Numbered from the stretch's first letter, positions 1 through 8,489 are shown. The stretch: 20,189 bases of DNA from CAZPBN01 sp964584935 (GCA_964584935.1 CAZPBN010000028.1:1-20189); one strand, 5' to 3'. Notes: generated by a model not told the origin, from the letters alone. Numbers and translations are program-made.

Positions 1-2
1 GG

Positions 3-935
3 GCTGAAAGCAAAGCGGATATCCAGGAACCCAAACAGAAAGAGATGAAGGTCCGAGTTGTTGTGTTGAAAGCAAACCTCAAATTAAGGCCTGAAGAAAA
101 TAGCATGAATATCGCAGAAGTGACAGGAGGATCTATATTAAATGCCAAAGAAGATATCGGGGAGTGGTATAAGGTCAATCTTCCTCCCGATAAAGAGAGA
201 TTTGTTGTTTCAGGGTATATTCATAAAAGCCAAGTGCGTGTTTATGAAGAGGAAAAAGTAGAATTGAAGGAGCAAAAAGAAAAAAAAGAAGAGGTGAAAT
301 TGAAACAAACCAAAGAAGCTGACAAAAAAGAAGCAAAAGAAGATAAGCCTAAAGAGAAAAAACCGGTCTATAAGCCTTACCAACATCGGCAACAGGAATT
401 TCAGGGACCAAAAGAGGACTTTTCAGAACGATTGAGTGTCGGATTTGGACTGGGTCCGCTCTATGCCAGCTTTGGGGTTAATGTGGAGTTCGATCCCTGG
501 GAGTACGTGGGCTTTTTTGGTGCCTTGGGTCTGGCGGAAGATAATTACGCCGGTTTTTTTGAATTCTGGGAAAAGGAAAAGGTGGCTTTTGCTGTGGGAG
601 CCCGATTTTATCCGTTGAATTTCATTACCCAATCAGACTTTTTTTTCAGACCCCGCATAGGGCTTTCCTATGGATACAACGGCATTTACTGGTGGGCTGT
701 TTATTCCTATGGATATCCACAGCCTAATTATAAGTGCCTCAATGGTATCAATATCTCAGTGGGCAGTGACTTTGAAATATATAAGGGCTTGGGATTGGAT
801 TTTGACGTTTTTATCCCTATAACCCGATGGGGCTACAATTACGACTCATTGGGTAATAGGATAGCCAACTGGGTTGAAAACAGAAATATCATGATAAGCT
901 TCGGCATCCGCTATAATTTTTTCCTGGATTTGTGA
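3..935 (+). CDS. SH3b domain plus outer-membrane beta-barrel-like protein, 5'-partial
   Basis: The reading frame is open from the first bases of the window. The ATG at 45 is only an internal methionine, so the N-terminus lies upstream. The first ~75 visible residues look like a bacterial SH3 (SH3b) domain: a KVRVVVLKANLKLRPEEN strand-turn, a central GEWYKV and a GYIHKSQV end. A ~55-residue Lys/Glu-rich linker (about positions 250-420) follows. The last ~170 residues are rich in alternating Gly and aromatic residues (GFGLGPLYASFGVNVEF, GLSYGYNGIYWW) and end in IRYNFFLDL, as in an outer-membrane beta-barrel whose last strand ends in aromatics. The likely picture is a cell-envelope protein with a periplasmic SH3b arm joined by a charged linker to a small barrel. 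Its exact role is unknown. It ends with TGA, 42 bases from the convergent SecD-like ORF. Confidence 0.72.
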   Translation, partial: AESKADIQEPKQKEMKVRVVVLKANLKLRPEENSMNIAEVTGGSILNAKEDIGEWYKVNLPPDKERFVVSGYIHKSQVRVYEEEKVELKEQKEKKEEVKLKQTKEADKKEAKEDKPKEKKPVYKPYQHRQQEFQGPKEDFSERLSVGFGLGPLYASFGVNVEFDPWEYVGFFGALGLAEDNYAGFFEFWEKEKVAFAVGARFYPLNFITQSDFFFRPRIGLSYGYNGIYWWAVYSYGYPQPNYKCLNGINISVGSDFEIYKGLGLDFDVFIPITRWGYNYDSLGNRIANWVENRNIMISFGIRYNFFLDL

Positions 936-977
936 GTGAACCTTGAAAATTGAAAAACGGTTAAACTTCATCCAGCA

Positions 978-1295
978 TCATTCGATGGGTTTTTCCTCTA
1001 TTAAGGTGATTGAAGCCGGAAGGGCTCCTGACCTTAAAAGAAGAACCATATCATCGGCTTCTTGTATAGAGTAATATCCTCGAATTTTGCCCCTTCCATC
1101 AGGAATTGCCTCTTGAATTGTGGCAACCGATTGGATTCTTTTGTCTAAAACAATAGCCAGTGATTGTCCAATATTTTTTGTGGTGAATCGATAAAATCGT
1201 TCACCTCCCAGAGAATTTAAGGTGAAAGCAATGCAGGGTTGGTCCCATTCGTCATGGGATCTTTTTACACGTCTTAAATCCTTTCCAGTGATCAC
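978..1295 (-). CDS. Stand-alone SecD P1-domain (head) fragment-like protein
   Basis: This 105-residue ORF, starting with GTG, resembles the C-terminal part of the periplasmic P1 domain of the SecD translocase subunit. It has ITGKDL, then QPCIAFTLNSLGGERF, then NIGQSLAIVLDKRIQS, then GKIRGYYSIQEADDMVLLLR and SGALPASITLIEEKPIE. Full SecD is several hundred residues with six membrane helices; here the frame stops just where SecD would enter its second helix. The same frame stays open upstream to a stop at 1491-1493 and continues the likeness (GEYYLVNQYAV). It also encodes a hydrophobic run (1350-1415), but it has no ATG, GTG or TTG there. It is either a separate periplasmic domain protein with an unusual start or the remnant of a SecD gene; the clean domain edge favours the first, the missing start the second. 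Confidence 0.6.
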   Translation of the reverse strand: MITGKDLRRVKRSHDEWDQPCIAFTLNSLGGERFYRFTTKNIGQSLAIVLDKRIQSVATIQEAIPDGRGKIRGYYSIQEADDMVLLLRSGALPASITLIEEKPIE

Positions 1296-1636
1296 AGCAT
1301 ATTGATTGACCAGGTAATATTCTCCTTGGGTTCCTTCAGGATTTCCTAAGCTTCGAATCAGAAAAAAAATAATTTTAAACAGTCTAGCTGTGATCCAATA
1401 GAGAAGAGAGAAAATTTGTGCATGCTGGTCAATTTTTATAGAATTAAGAGGGACATGGTTTTTTATTGGGATTGAAGAACAATTGCACCCTCATTTCTCT
1501 TTGCGAAAAAGATGCAAACCGCCATCATATTACAAATAGAATAAAAACAGGAGGTCAAATTGATCAAAATTATAAAATCTCATTCATTCCTATTTTTATT
1601 GATTGCCCACACTCAATGGAATAGAACCAATTGTGC
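1296..1636. other. Gene-poor stretch with SecD-frame extension and an orphan leader ORF
   Basis: About 340 bases lie between the SecD-like ORF and the amidohydrolase stop. On the minus strand the SecD-like frame stays open to 1491 without a usual start codon. On the plus strand, GGAGG at 1550-1554 sits five bases before a TTG (1560) that opens a 26-codon frame ending with TAA at 1638-1640. Its product begins MIKIIKSHSFLFLLIA, like the start of a signal peptide. It may be the leftover 5' end of a deleted gene. I see no RNA gene or repeat here. Confidence 0.4.
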
Positions 1637-3340
1637 TTAATCCTCTCTATGATAAACGATTGTTCCTCCCACAATTGTGTAATCAACTTTTGATTTCATT
1701 ATTTGATCAGGAGGGATTGTCATTAGATCATTGTTAAAAATAACCATATCAGCGAGATACCCTTCTTTCAACATACCTTTCCGGTTTTCCATGAATTCAG
1801 CATAAGCAGAGCCCAGAGTATAGAGTTCAATCGCTTTTTCCATGGATAATTTCTGATCCGGAAACCAGCCATCCCCTTCTTCGCCAGCCCGGTCTTTTCT
1901 GGTGACAGCCGCATAAAGTCCTTCCAGCGGATCTATGGGTTCTACAGGCCAATCGGTTCCAAAAGCAATTTTGACTCCTGCATCCAGTAGCTTTTTCCAA
2001 GCATAAGCTCCTTTGCATCGTTCACGTCCGATCCTTTTTTCTGCAAAGCGTTTGTCTGTGATGCAATGAGTCGGCTGCATGGAAGCAATGACTCCCAGTT
2101 CATGGAATCGGGGTATATCAGAAAGTTTCAGTATTTGGGCGTGTTCACTTCTGTGACGGGCGCCTCGTTTGCCATTGACCTCCTGGGCTTTTTCAATGGC
2201 ATTCAACACCCAGTAATTTCCTTTTGTTCCTATGGCATGGGTTCCGGTTTGAAATCCCATGGCATCCGCAGCGATAATTTGCCGTTCATATTCTTCATAG
2301 GGCATCATTGGTAATCCGCTGGTACTGGGATCATCTTCAAACGGTTCAAACATGAGGGCTGTTCCTGAACCAAGGGTTCCGTCAATAAAAGTTTTCAAAT
2401 ACCCGAATCGGATCCAGTTGTTTTCTTTGGGGAACCTTTTTCTTAACTCATCGAGAGTCTTGAGTTGTTCTTCATCCTCTGGCAAAGCCATATTGAACGT
2501 CACCCTTAGAGTGAGTGTTTCTTCATCTTTGAATTTCTGAAAAAGGTCATAGGCTCCATTCAATTGCTGTATGCTGGTCACACCTGTTTTCCTGGCTGCG
2601 TCCAGAGCCAGTTCTAAAGCTCTCGCATTTCTTTCTTTTCTTTCTTCGGGAGTCAGTTCAACAGTGCTTTCAATATCGAGCAATCGTTGGGCTCTTTCTT
2701 TTAAGATTCCGGTTGGCTCTCCGGTTTCAGGATCCTTCACAATGGTTCCGTTCGGAGGATTGGTAGTGTCTTTTGTGATTCCTGACATTTTCAAGGCATA
2801 GTTATTAACCCATACGGAATGTCCATCAGCTCTGCTTAAGACCACAGGATTGTTTGGTGCCACTTCATCCAGGGCTTCTTTAGTCGGCCATTTTTTATCA
2901 GGAAAGGTTTCATGTTCCCATCCTCTTCCCCTTATCAATTCACCTGGTTTTGATTGTTCCACTTTTTCCTTAACCATTGATTTTATGGTTTCTATATCAT
3001 GCACATATCTGAAATCAAGATTCATCATAGATTGACCACCACTGGTGAAATGAATATGGGCATCGTTGAAACCGGGAACCAAAAGTCGTCCTTCCGCATT
3101 GATCACTTTGGTAGTACTCTCTTCAATGTATTGATCAATTTTTTTATCGGAAGTTACAGCAAGAATGGTTTCTCCTCTGACAGCTATAGCTTCAGCACGA
3201 GGATTATCTTTATCAATGGTGATGATTTTTGCGTTCTTTATAACCAGATCGGCATAAGGACTTTCATATTTTTTCCCGCATCCTGTAAAACATAAAGTCA
3301 GGGTTAAAACAAAAAATATAATCATTATTTTTTTTGACAT
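1637..3340 (-). CDS. Amidohydrolase family 3 lipoprotein (YtcJ/NfdA-like)
   Basis: This metal-dependent amidohydrolase of the amidohydrolase-3 group includes N-substituted formamide deformylase and YtcJ. The start is taken at the ATG at 3340 (567 residues), because AAAAGGAGG (3351-3359) lies ten bases upstream. A start at 3373 adds 11 residues before the signal peptide. Residues 1-21 form a lipoprotein signal (MSKKIMIIFFVLTLTLCFTGC) with Cys21 as the lipidation site. Visible family motifs are DAHIHFT (His95 and His97, metal ligands), GYLKTFIDGTLGSG (the Lys region), THAIGTKGN, HRSEHAQ and FGTDWPVEP (Asp near the C-terminal end of the barrel), then a closing beta-sandwich with ADMVIFNNDL. It probably hydrolyses an amide or cyclic amide in the periplasm. 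The substrate cannot be read from sequence. It stands alone, divergent from mscS. Confidence 0.88.
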   Translation of the reverse strand: MSKKIMIIFFVLTLTLCFTGCGKKYESPYADLVIKNAKIITIDKDNPRAEAIAVRGETILAVTSDKKIDQYIEESTTKVINAEGRLLVPGFNDAHIHFTSGGQSMMNLDFRYVHDIETIKSMVKEKVEQSKPGELIRGRGWEHETFPDKKWPTKEALDEVAPNNPVVLSRADGHSVWVNNYALKMSGITKDTTNPPNGTIVKDPETGEPTGILKERAQRLLDIESTVELTPEERKERNARALELALDAARKTGVTSIQQLNGAYDLFQKFKDEETLTLRVTFNMALPEDEEQLKTLDELRKRFPKENNWIRFGYLKTFIDGTLGSGTALMFEPFEDDPSTSGLPMMPYEEYERQIIAADAMGFQTGTHAIGTKGNYWVLNAIEKAQEVNGKRGARHRSEHAQILKLSDIPRFHELGVIASMQPTHCITDKRFAEKRIGRERCKGAYAWKKLLDAGVKIAFGTDWPVEPIDPLEGLYAAVTRKDRAGEEGDGWFPDQKLSMEKAIELYTLGSAYAEFMENRKGMLKEGYLADMVIFNNDLMTIPPDQIMKSKVDYTIVGGTIVYHRED

Positions 3341-3373
3341 GATGTTTTTTCCTCCTTTTGTCAATTTCGCCAT

Positions 3374-3663
3374 AGGATATTAATTTTTATGATATTTATG
3401 AATTATCACAATTGTTCCGAATTCCTTTATCTATTCCGGCTTTTTTCCTGTCTCCCTATTATCTTTGATGTTTGGAATTTGTCAAGTTCGAATAATTTTA
3501 AATCGTGAAAGAATTGTAAGGAATTTTTTTAAAAGGAATAAAGCCCGTTCGGGGAACAAGCCCTACAAAATCAGATTCTTATATTACTTGAAAATATTAC
3601 CTAATATTGATAAATTGACATCAATCGATAAGAATTAAAATTATCATTGAAAGGAGAGGAAAA
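3374..3663. other. Divergent intergenic region between the amidohydrolase and mscS
   Basis: This region holds the upstream signals of both neighbours. It contains a small perfect inverted repeat CCCGTTCGGG (3544-3553) inside the string AAAGCCCGTTCGGGGAAC. This could be a dispersed-repeat remnant but has no second copy in the window. No ORF with a convincing start is visible. Confidence 0.4.
3615..3641 (+). promoter_or_regulatory. Candidate promoter of the mscS-methyltransferase unit
   Basis: A perfect -35 box TTGACA lies at 3615-3620 and a TAAAAT -10-like box at 3636-3641. The 15-base spacing is shorter than usual, so the -10 choice is uncertain. A start near 3648 would give a very short leader just ahead of the Shine-Dalgarno sequence at 3651-3659. 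Confidence 0.35.
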
Positions 3664-3696
3664 ATTTCAGATGTTTTTGAATCCATAAAATCCATC

Positions 3697-4545
3697 TTGA
3701 ATACTAAATTATTCACAGTAAACGAAACTGAAGTGACTCTTTCTTCTATAATCATATTTATATTACTTTTTGTTGGATTTATATTCATTTCTCGCTTTTT
3801 TTCAAGAAAAGTGATTGAGCGACTCCTGTCAAAATTTCATATACAAAAAGGAACAAAATATGTCATTCGCCGTCTCGTTGAATATACTTTAATCATATTG
3901 AGTGCTATTATTGCATTCCAGACTATCGGAATCAACCTGAGTGGTCTAGCCGTTATTTTTGGCTTGTTATCTGTGGGAATTGGATTTGGATTACAGAATG
4001 TTACGTCAAACTTTATTGCCGGACTTATATTATTGTTTGAAAGACCCATTACCGTTGGAGACCGAATAACGGTTGGGTATACTGAAGGAGATGTTATTGA
4101 AATAAACATGCGGTCAACAACAATCCGTTCGCTGAATAACATTTCTATCATTGTGCCCAATTCTGAATTTGTTTCTTCCCAGGTTGTGAACTGGTCTCAT
4201 GGAGATACAAAAGTCAGACTTGATATCGATGTTGGCGTTTCCTATAGGTCTGATCTTGATTTGGTGATTGATTCCTTGAAGGAAGTTGCCAAAGAGAATG
4301 ATGAGATAATGAAAAAGCCTAAGCCCGAAGTCCACCTCCGCGAGTTTGGGGATTCGGCGTGGCATATGCAGCTTCGTGTATGGATAAGGAATCCCCAACG
4401 TCATTATCATGTCACTTCTGATGTAAATTGCGCCATCGTCAGAAAATTCAGAAAAAACGGAATCGAGATTCCATATCCTCAGAGAGATTTTCATTTGCGT
4501 TCTTCAATAAAATTTCCGGTTGACTTGTCCGAAAAAAAATCATAA
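3697..4545 (+). CDS. mscS: Small-conductance mechanosensitive channel (MscS family)
   Basis: MscS channels open under membrane tension and release solutes on osmotic down-shock. The 282-residue length is close to E. coli MscS (286). Transmembrane helices run at about residues 15-33 and 60-80, and the pore-lining helix at 83-112 has the Gly/Ala-rich pattern LSVGIGFGLQNVTSNFIAGL. This is followed by FERPITVGDRITVG and the cytoplasmic beta domain (EGDVIEINMRSTTIRS, then NNISIIVPNSEF). The C-terminal alpha/beta vestibule ends with GIEIPYPQRDFH, a typical family ending. The TTG at 3697 is the first conventional start but has no ribosome site. The frame continues upstream to an ATT at 3664 placed right after AAGGAGAGG, which adds 11 residues (SDVFESIKSIL) and is probably the real start. 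It lies 29 bases before the RACo-type gene on the same strand and probably shares its transcript. Confidence 0.93.
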   Translation: MNTKLFTVNETEVTLSSIIIFILLFVGFIFISRFFSRKVIERLLSKFHIQKGTKYVIRRLVEYTLIILSAIIAFQTIGINLSGLAVIFGLLSVGIGFGLQNVTSNFIAGLILLFERPITVGDRITVGYTEGDVIEINMRSTTIRSLNNISIIVPNSEFVSSQVVNWSHGDTKVRLDIDVGVSYRSDLDLVIDSLKEVAKENDEIMKKPKPEVHLREFGDSAWHMQLRVWIRNPQRHYHVTSDVNCAIVRKFRKNGIEIPYPQRDFHLRSSIKFPVDLSEKKS

Positions 4546-4574
4546 TCAAGTCAATTTTGTTCATGAAGGATATT

Positions 4575-6332
4575 ATGTCATATAAACTCAAGATTGTTTC
4601 GTTGCCTCACACTATATCAACTCATTCCAATGACATTCTGAGCGTAAAGATACAAGAGGCTGGTATTAATCTGAATACTTACTGCAATATGAAAGGGCTC
4701 TGCGGGAAATGTTTTGTTGAAATTCTGGAAGGAGATCTTCCCCCTCTGACAGAAACAGAGAAATATTTAATAGAACATAAGAATTTGAATGAGAATTTCA
4801 GGCTGGCCTGTATGTACAAGATAAAAAGTGATCTAAAAATTAGTATTCCTGATGAATCCATTCGTAAGAAAGCTTATATTCTCACCAAGGGAATCCAGTC
4901 TCCGTTTGAATTGAATCCGGCTATAAAAAAATACATTTTGAATCTGAAAAAACCTGACCTGTCATCCCCCCGTTCTCTTTTGCAGTTACTAGAAGAAAGT
5001 TTGAGAAAAAGAAAATTCATTATGCCGATCGATTTGATTAAAAATTTGGGGCAAAATCTTGAAAATAATGATTATCATATTAATGCTGTTTTCCATAGAG
5101 ATAAAGAAATCATTGATATTGAGCAAATAAGCACTCAAAGCAAGAACTTTGGGATTGCTATAGATGTGGGGACAACAACATTGGTTCTCCAACTGGTCAG
5201 TCTGGAAACCGGGGAGGCTGTTGATATTCTGACGAACACAAATTCGCAGGTAAAATACGGAGCAGACGTTATTTCACGAATAAGCTTTGGGATTTCAAAT
5301 GAAAATGGTTTGAACAAACTTCAGAATACCCTTTTAGAAGATATAAACAAAATGATCATAAAAATTCTGAAAAAGAATGGTGTGGATCCTGAGCATGTTT
5401 ATGAAATTGCTGCAGCCGGAAACACGGTTATGAATCATTTGTTACTGGGTATTCCTGTGAATACTCTTGCTTTTTCTCCTTATAATCCGGTTTTTACAAA
5501 ACTTCCCGCCTTCAATGCCAAAGAACTCGGATTGAATATAAACAAAAATGGAAAAGTCTATATTGCTCCCAATATACAGGGTTTTGTGGGAGGAGATATA
5601 TCTTCAGGACTCATTGCTTCGGATTTTGCCAATATAGACGGAAATTATATTTATATAGACATAGGAACCAACGGGGAAATTGTCTTGAAAAAAGGAAATC
5701 AGCTAACAGCCACTTCCACCGCAGCCGGCCCTGCGTTTGAAGGAATGAATATAAGCTGCGGTATGAATGCGGTGGAAGGAGCCATATACAAAGCAGAATC
5801 CAATGAACAATTAAAAACCTACACCATAAATAATAAAAAGCCTATGGGGATTTGTGGGACAGGGCTTATTGATATCATTTCGATTTTTCTTGACAAAGGT
5901 CTTATATCGAGCCGAGGGAAAATAGAGACCCCATCCCATAAAATTCAAATTGAGAAAAACATTTTTTTAATAAAGAAAGATATTGCTCAACTCCAAATGG
6001 CGATTGCTGCCATAAAAGCAGGAATCACATTGATGTTGAAAGAAAACGGGATGACAACGGAAGAACTTGATGGGATTTACATAGCCGGAGCTTTCGGTAA
6101 TTTCTTGAATATTCAAAATGCCATCAGAATAGGACTTTTACCTAAAATGGACGAGAAAAAAATCAAGTTCATTGGAAATGCTTCTCTTTCGGGGGCACAG
6201 ACATTGCTGCTTTCAATGGAAGCCCGAAAGAATATCGAAAAAATGGTAAAGAAAATCAAATATATATCACTTGCCACAAAATCCGAATTTCAAAACATCT
6301 ATATAAATTCACTTACATTTCCAAATGATTAA
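4575..6332 (+). CDS. RACo-type corrinoid-activating protein (2Fe-2S ferredoxin + ASKHA ATPase)
   Basis: Proteins of this family use ATP to drive an electron from a [2Fe-2S] cluster onto an inactive cob(II)alamin cofactor, returning a corrinoid protein to the Co(I) state. Numbered from the ATG at 4575, the N-terminal plant-type ferredoxin domain has the cluster ligands Cys37, Cys43, Cys46 and Cys79 (CNMKGLCGKC, LAC). A linker or middle region follows to ~190. The ASKHA (actin/Hsp70/sugar kinase) ATPase part has DVGTTT (197-202), AAGNTVMNHLLLG, GGDISSGL, IDIGTNGEI and STAAGPAFEG, ending with IYIAGAFGN. A TTG at 4557 would add six residues; I chose the ATG at 4575 because AAGGA (4566-4570) precedes it. 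The neighbours downstream are its expected corrinoid-protein target and a methyltransferase. The length (585 aa) is within the family range. Confidence 0.92.
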   Translation: MSYKLKIVSLPHTISTHSNDILSVKIQEAGINLNTYCNMKGLCGKCFVEILEGDLPPLTETEKYLIEHKNLNENFRLACMYKIKSDLKISIPDESIRKKAYILTKGIQSPFELNPAIKKYILNLKKPDLSSPRSLLQLLEESLRKRKFIMPIDLIKNLGQNLENNDYHINAVFHRDKEIIDIEQISTQSKNFGIAIDVGTTTLVLQLVSLETGEAVDILTNTNSQVKYGADVISRISFGISNENGLNKLQNTLLEDINKMIIKILKKNGVDPEHVYEIAAAGNTVMNHLLLGIPVNTLAFSPYNPVFTKLPAFNAKELGLNINKNGKVYIAPNIQGFVGGDISSGLIASDFANIDGNYIYIDIGTNGEIVLKKGNQLTATSTAAGPAFEGMNISCGMNAVEGAIYKAESNEQLKTYTINNKKPMGICGTGLIDIISIFLDKGLISSRGKIETPSHKIQIEKNIFLIKKDIAQLQMAIAAIKAGITLMLKENGMTTEELDGIYIAGAFGNFLNIQNAIRIGLLPKMDEKKIKFIGNASLSGAQTLLLSMEARKNIEKMVKKIKYISLATKSEFQNIYINSLTFPND

Positions 6333-6351
6333 AAATAACAAAGGAGAAAAT

Positions 6352-7014
6352 ATGGAAAAAGATAAACTTATAGAAAAAGCAATAGAGGCTACTGTTACAG
6401 GAAAAAAGGAAGAAGCTATAAAACTGGCAAAGGAAGTCGTTGATAAACAATATGACATTCTTGAGGTAATCGATAAAGGATACACAGTCGGGCTTCAAAA
6501 GACCGGTGATTTATGGGAACAAGGAGAATACTTTTTACCAGAACTGATTTCCAGTGCGGAATGCATGAAAGAAGCCATGAAGATTTTTCAACCGGAGCTG
6601 GAAAGATCAAAGATGAGTGTAAAATCTTTGGGCAAAGTGGTTATAGGGACTATTGAAGGTGATATTCATGATATTGGAAAAAACCTTGTTTCTTCTCTTC
6701 TCTCTGCCAATGGTTTCAATGTGATTGACCTGGGCACAGATGTGAAACTGGATGAATTCATCAAAAAAGCGGAAGAGCATGAAACAGATTTTATATGCCT
6801 TTCATCTCTTTTGACCACAACCATGCTCGCCCAGAAAAAATTTATTGACATGCTTAAAGATAAACAGCTTTGGGGCCGATACAAAGTCATTGTGGGAGGA
6901 GCCCCTGTTACTCAAAAATGGGCTCAGGATATAGGAGCTGATGGGTATGCTGAAAATGCCATAACTGCTGTCAAAACCATCAAAGAAATGTTAGAAGAAA
7001 AGAGGTCAAAATGA
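6352..7014 (+). CDS. Corrinoid (B12-binding) methyltransferase carrier protein, MttC/MtbC-like
   Basis: This 220-residue corrinoid carrier accepts a methyl group on its cobalt from the partner methyltransferase and hands it to a second one. Residues ~1-85 form the helical cap domain (B12-binding 1: GDLWEQGEYFLPELISSAECM). Residues ~93-215 form the Rossmann B12-binding domain with the base-off motif D104-I-H106-D-I-G109 (His106 is the lower cobalt ligand), SSLLTTTM at 151-158 and GGAPVT at 182-187. The ATG at 6352 is preceded by AAAGGAG (6340-6346), which fixes this start rather than the upstream in-frame ATG at 6325. The upstream gene ends 20 bases before it, and its stop overlaps the next gene's start (ATGA at 7011-7014), a sign of translational coupling and matched dosage. 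Confidence 0.94.
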   Translation: MEKDKLIEKAIEATVTGKKEEAIKLAKEVVDKQYDILEVIDKGYTVGLQKTGDLWEQGEYFLPELISSAECMKEAMKIFQPELERSKMSVKSLGKVVIGTIEGDIHDIGKNLVSSLLSANGFNVIDLGTDVKLDEFIKKAEEHETDFICLSSLLTTTMLAQKKFIDMLKDKQLWGRYKVIVGGAPVTQKWAQDIGADGYAENAITAVKTIKEMLEEKRSK

Positions 7015-8489
7015 TTAAAAAAATACGCCCGAAAATCGAATTATTGAATAAAGATTTTATTAAAAAGATTGTGGAGGAAGCTTTTTTTGTTCTGGAGAAA
7101 CAGGGAATATTTGTTGAAAATCCGGAGGCTATTGACCTTTTTAAATCTTCGGGGATGAAGGTTGATGATTCAACCAAAAGAGTCTACATTACAAGTAATT
7201 TGGTCGAATCTTCCCTGTCTTCAGCTCCAGGATTGATAAAATTATATGACAGAACAGGAGATAAAGAATATATCATTGGAAATGATGACATTCATTTTAA
7301 TCCAGGTTCTGCGGCTGTTCATATTCTTGACCACAGCACAAACAAGGAAAGAAGAGCTGTGACCAAAGACCTAATCAAGTTCACAAGACTAACCGAATAC
7401 CTTAAACACATCCACTTACAGAGCACTGGACTTATAAGCAGCGATATTCCGGAAATCATTTCAGACAGCTATCGTTTGTATATAAGCCTTCTTTTTTCAA
7501 CCAAACCAGTGGTGACCGGGACTTTCCGGATTGAAGGATTCAAACCGATGAGTGAGATGCTGATTGTGGTGAGAGGGAGTAAAGAAAAACTGAAACAGAA
7601 GCCATTGGCTATTTTCGATGCCTGCCCCTCCCCTCCTCTCAAATGGAGCAATCTCACCACTCAGAGTTTGATAGATTGTTCCCGGGCAGGAATTCCTTCT
7701 GAATTGATATCCATGGGAATGACCGGAGCAACATCTCCCATTACCATAGCCGGGACTCTGGTCCAGCATGTCGCTGAAAATTTATGCGGTTTGGTTATCT
7801 GTCAGATGGCTCAGAAAGGAGCTCCGGTGATATTCGGAGGGTCTCCTTCCAGTTTTGATATGAGAAAAGGAACAACTCCTATGGGGGCTATTGAAACCAT
7901 GATGATTGACTCAGCCTATTCCCAAATTGGAAAATTTCTGGGGCTGCCCACCCACGCCTATATGGGATTGAGTGATTCCAAAGTCAACGATTCCCAAGCC
8001 GGACTCGAATCAGGAATTGGAGCTGTTCTAGCGGCTCTTTCTGGAATCAATGTGATATCTGGACCCGGTATGCTGGATTTTGAGAGCTGCCAGTCTCTTG
8101 AAAAACTCCTTATAGATAATGAATGCTGTGGAATGGCATACCGCCTGGTTGAGGGAATTTCTCAACGGGATGAGCCTATTGCCAAAGATTTATTTGAAGG
8201 ATTTTCCCTTGGAATGCAGTTTTTATCCACTCCGCATACACTGAAATGGTATAAAAAAGAGCATATATTTCCCTCAATCATAGACCGGGATACATACGAC
8301 TATTGGGTTTCTCTGGGAAAAAAGTCTATTTCAGATCGGGCTTCCGGAGAAGTGGATAAATTATTGAGTGAGAACAAACCCGATACTTTAGATCAATCTC
8401 TTCAAAAGGAAATGAGACAAATAATGCTCCAGGATGCCAGAGCCAATGGTGCTGATAAACTCCCTGATATTTTGGAAATCATAAATTAG
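7011..8489 (+). CDS. MttB-superfamily methylamine:corrinoid methyltransferase, non-pyrrolysine type
   Basis: A 492-residue member of the trimethylamine methyltransferase (MttB) superfamily, close to the usual ~490 aa. Family-like stretches include IHFNPGSAAVHILD (~94-107), KPLAIFDACPSPPLKWS (~197-213), GATSPITIAGTLVQHVAENL (~239-258), GAPVIFGGSPSSFDMRKG (~270-287), DSKVNDSQAGLESG (~322-335) and GINVISGPGMLDFES (~345-359). The reading frame has no internal TAG, so no pyrrolysine is used. Characterised non-pyrrolysine relatives (MtgB and others) demethylate quaternary amines such as glycine betaine, proline betaine or carnitine; pyrrolysine MttB uses trimethylamine. The actual substrate here is unknown. 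Its ATG overlaps the corrinoid gene stop by four bases, which strongly indicates a partner pair. The stop codon is TAG. No second methyltransferase (MtgA/MtbA type) lies in the window. Confidence 0.92.
   Translation: MIKKIRPKIELLNKDFIKKIVEEAFFVLEKQGIFVENPEAIDLFKSSGMKVDDSTKRVYITSNLVESSLSSAPGLIKLYDRTGDKEYIIGNDDIHFNPGSAAVHILDHSTNKERRAVTKDLIKFTRLTEYLKHIHLQSTGLISSDIPEIISDSYRLYISLLFSTKPVVTGTFRIEGFKPMSEMLIVVRGSKEKLKQKPLAIFDACPSPPLKWSNLTTQSLIDCSRAGIPSELISMGMTGATSPITIAGTLVQHVAENLCGLVICQMAQKGAPVIFGGSPSSFDMRKGTTPMGAIETMMIDSAYSQIGKFLGLPTHAYMGLSDSKVNDSQAGLESGIGAVLAALSGINVISGPGMLDFESCQSLEKLLIDNECCGMAYRLVEGISQRDEPIAKDLFEGFSLGMQFLSTPHTLKWYKKEHIFPSIIDRDTYDYWVSLGKKSISDRASGEVDKLLSENKPDTLDQSLQKEMRQIMLQDARANGADKLPDILEIIN

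Noticed and set aside
3538..3565. CCCGTTCGGG palindrome as a terminator or operator
   Set aside because: The stem is only four bases, there is no T run and no second copy in the window. It is mentioned only as a possible repeat trace.
8487..8489. The TAG after the methyltransferase as a pyrrolysine codon
   Set aside because: The preceding frame is already full length for the family, and the bases after it do not continue a conserved protein. It is a normal stop.
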